Shown here: one piece after another, positions 5,665 through 7,189 of the stretch
How positions within the stretch are numbered: position 1 is the first letter of the stretch
Layout: every line of letters begins with the position of its first letter
Origin: Deltaproteobacteria bacterium
Lineage (GTDB): Bacteria; Desulfobacterota; Desulfarculia; Desulfarculales; Desulfarculaceae
Reading direction: 5' to 3'
DNA length: 7,189 nt
Assembly (NCBI GenBank): GCA_020444165.1
Contig: JAHLLK010000168.1
Coordinates: 1 to 7,189, forward strand
Position numbers and translations under genes: made by a program
Notes under the pieces: model-generated
Databases searched by the model: none
Told to the model about the DNA's origin: nothing
The model's input: only the letters and a program-made list of their open reading frames with translations

Positions 5665-6311
5665 AGGGCGTGGGGGTCGCCGGCCAGGTGATCCTGCCAG
5701 AGCATCACCGCCATGTAGCCGCCCATGTCCCCCACCTCGTCCGGGCGGCTGATGCCCAGGCGCTTTTCGATGCGCTTTAGCCCGCCCTTGTGCCCCAGGC
5801 GTCTGAGCACCCAGCGCAGATCGATGTGCACCGGCGGCACGATGAAGCGGGGGAACACGCTTTTTAAGACCGGCACGTCGAAGCTGGAGCCCGCGAAGCT
5901 GACCACCACCTCGTACCCGGCCAGGGCCTGACCCGCCTCGTGCAGATTCACCCCGGCCACGTACTGGGTCACCTCCATGCCGTCGTACACCCCCACCACG
6001 GTGATGCCGCCGAAGTCCTCGGGGTCGCCGCCGGTCTCGATGTCCAGGTAGGCCACCCGCGAATAGCGGGGCCAGAAGCGCCAGTGCTCGGCCGGGGGAA
6101 TGGCGGCGGCCAGCTCGGCCAGGCCGCCGGGGCGCTCCAGGGCGGCCAGGCTGCGCTCTATGATCGGGCGGCCCAGGTTGTAGACCTGGCGGGGAGCCAG
6201 GGAGGGGCCGCGCTCCAGGAAGTCCTGCCAGGTGGCGAGCCCGGCCTTCCACAGGGACAGCTCGCGCTTGGGGCCGACGGAGGGGATGTGGATGAAGGTT
6301 TTGGTTAGCAT
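5559..6311 (-). CDS. Ribonuclease H-like DEDDy exonuclease (YprB-type domain)
   Basis: A 250-residue predicted 3'-5' exonuclease of the RNase_H_2/YprB-type group. The N-terminus (FIHIPSVGPKRELSLWKAGL) resembles a helix-hairpin-helix nucleic-acid-binding element. The exonuclease fold then shows ExoI as LDIETGG (Asp90, Glu92), ExoII as SFAGSSFDVPVL (Asp145) and ExoIII as YNACDIVNLEPL (Tyr222, Asp226), so all four acidic ligands of the two-metal site and the DEDDy tyrosine are present. The start ATG lacks a clear ribosome site, but the N-terminal pattern fits the family. It lies 219 bases downstream of ruvB on the same strand. The TAG stop falls exactly where GC-rich sequence changes to AT-rich, so the last residues (MGRVG) may have been altered by the island. 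Substrate (DNA or RNA) is not known from sequence; a repair or RNA-processing role is inferred. Confidence 0.85.
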   Translation of the reverse strand: MLTKTFIHIPSVGPKRELSLWKAGLATWQDFLERGPSLAPRQVYNLGRPIIERSLAALERPGGLAELAAAIPPAEHWRFWPRYSRVAYLDIETGGDPEDFGGITVVGVYDGMEVTQYVAGVNLHEAGQALAGYEVVVSFAGSSFDVPVLKSVFPRFIVPPVHIDLRWVLRRLGHKGGLKRIEKRLGISRPDEVGDMGGYMAVMLWQDHLAGDPHALHTLLQYNACDIVNLEPLLNMAVEGLRGQLMGRVG

Positions 6312-6530
6312 GAAAAGTTTTCTGCCAGCTTGAGCGTCAAGGAGCAGCTCACTTTCAGGTTCGTCTTTTATAGGGGACTACCTATTTCGGTTCGGTGCCT
6401 CCCACGGCACAGCCAGGCGCCGCAGGGCAAGGCGGCAGGCGAACGAGGGACGCAGGCGCAGCCAGCCTACGCCGAGGACCGAGTGACGCCGACAACGCAG
6501 CCATGTGGGGTCTGGCGAAGCCGCCGCACC
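6312..6530. other. Intergenic region between ruvB and the exonuclease gene
   Basis: This stretch of 219 bases has no convincing gene. The part next to the exonuclease (6312-6393) is moderately AT-rich, with a small inverted repeat CTTGA-GCG-TCAAG (6329-6341) and a TATAAA on the minus strand (6367-6372) that could be a -10 box for the exonuclease, though no good -35 accompanies it. The part next to ruvB is the GC-rich block listed separately. Plus-strand open frames here have no coding character. Confidence 0.45.
6394..6530. repeat. GC-rich structured block bounded by short inverted repeats, possible dispersed intergenic repeat
   Basis: The block begins with GGTGC (6394-6398) and ends with GCACC (6526-6530), directly abutting the ruvB stop codon. 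Nested inside is CCCAC (6401-6405) with GTGGG (6505-6509). The interior is rich in GGCG, CGCC and CGCAG words that can form several small stems. No coding potential is evident. The shape suggests a REP-like or structured-RNA element, or a ruvB 3' structure; copies elsewhere in the genome cannot be checked from one window. Confidence 0.3.
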
Positions 6531-7189
6531 TTAGAAAAGTCTCTTCTGGGCACTGCTGGTCGGCGTCAACCCAAGGTGCTCATAGGCACGGGGCGTGGCG
6601 ACCCTCCCGGCGGGCGTGCGTTTGATGTAGCCCTGCTGGATGAGATAGGGCTCGTAGACTTCTTCTATGGTGTGGGACTCCTCGCCCACCGAGGCGGCCA
6701 GGGTGTTCAGACCCACCGGCCCGCCGTCGAACTTCATGGCGATGGTGCTCAACAGATCGCGGTCCAGGCGGTCCAGGCCGCTGGTGTCCACCCCCAGGCG
6801 CTTCAGGGCGTAGTCGGCCATCTCCTGGTCAACCTTGCCCCCGCCCTCCACCTGGGCGAAGTCGCGCACCCTTTTGAGCAAGCGGTTGGCCACCCGCGGG
6901 GTGGAGCGGCTGCGCCGGGCTATCTCGGCGGCCCCGGCCTCGTCCATGCTAAGCCCCAGGATGCGCGCCGAGCGGGTGACGATCTGGGCCAGCTCCTCCA
7001 CGGTGTAAAAATCCACCCGTAGCTGCACCCCGAAGCGGTCGCGCAGCGGCGGGGTGAGCAGGCCCACGCGGGTGGTGGCCCCCACCAGGGTGAAGGGGGG
7101 CAGGTCCAGCTTGACGGTGCGGGCGCTGGGCCCCGCGCCGATCACCAGGTCCAGGTGGAAGTCCTCCATGGCCGGATAGAGCACCTCCT
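6531..7189 (-). CDS. ruvB: Holliday junction branch migration helicase RuvB (partial, N-terminal part outside window)
   Basis: This is the C-terminal two-thirds of RuvB, the hexameric AAA+ motor that with RuvA drives branch migration of Holliday junctions in recombination and repair. The visible part starts in the [10 protein letters not shown] segment, then has [14 protein letters not shown] with sensor 1 and [11 protein letters not shown] with the arginine finger. The AAA+ lid carries the sensor 2 motif [10 protein letters not shown]. The C-terminal winged-helix domain shows [20 protein letters not shown] and RTPAGRVAT, and the protein ends SSAQKRLF. Walker A and B lie beyond the right edge. 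A GTG near 7184 is an internal valine codon, not the start. The stop TAA is at 6531-6533. The exonuclease gene follows on the same strand after 219 bases. Identification is very secure; no anomaly is visible in the part present. Confidence 0.97.
   Translation of the reverse strand, partial: EVLYPAMEDFHLDLVIGAGPSARTVKLDLPPFTLVGATTRVGLLTPPLRDRFGVQLRVDFYTVEELAQIVTRSARILGLSMDEAGAAEIARRSRSTPRVANRLLKRVRDFAQVEGGGKVDQEMADYALKRLGVDTSGLDRLDRDLLSTIAMKFDGGPVGLNTLAASVGEESHTIEEVYEPYLIQQGYIKRTPAGRVATPRAYEHLGLTPTSSAQKRLF

Noticed and set aside
5533..6252. A 239-codon minus-strand frame overlapping the exonuclease gene
   Set aside because: Arg/Gly/Pro-rich shadow frame; the neighbouring frame carries all DEDDy exonuclease motifs.

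Overview
The window reads as a chromosomal segment of a GC-rich Gram-negative bacterium, probably a deltaproteobacterium (Desulfobacterota, Desulfarculales-like). This rests on an Mla-type outer-membrane lipid permease with an N-terminal STAS domain, a lipobox lipoprotein, a Sec-exported Ntn amidase and the strong G/C bias of the core genes. The taxonomic placement is an inference from gene style, not a database match.

Layout. At 1-615 (minus) is the 5' part of an MlaE-like ABC permease, cut by the left edge. Just upstream of it and co-directional is a small cache-like lipoprotein gene (652-1221, minus); the two look like an operon. Divergent from them, at 1344-2198 (plus), is a two-repeat DUF1566/Lcl-domain protein. 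It is followed at 2301-3389 (plus) by a secreted choloylglycine hydrolase/penicillin V acylase-family enzyme, which ends in a strong hairpin at 3402-3428.

From about 3430 to about 5560 the composition changes abruptly. Two hand-counted 60-base lines inside are 35-38% G+C, against 58-77% in two flanking lines. This AT-rich island carries an OLD-family ATPase with a C-terminal TOPRIM nuclease domain (3506-5353, minus), a family widely linked to phage defence. Divergent from it is the start of a second AT-rich reading frame (5404-5560, plus) that stops being plausible exactly where the GC-rich sequence resumes. I read the island as a horizontally acquired defence-type insert, possibly eroded at its right end, sitting between two convergent housekeeping transcription units.

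Right of the island, on the minus strand, lie a DEDDy RNase H-like exonuclease (5559-6311), a 219-base intergenic stretch with a GC-rich, inverted-repeat-bounded block, and the 3' part of ruvB (6531-7189), cut by the right edge. ruvB and the exonuclease are co-directional and may share a transcript, which could also read into the OLD gene. No tRNA, rRNA, CRISPR array, transposase or integrase was seen.
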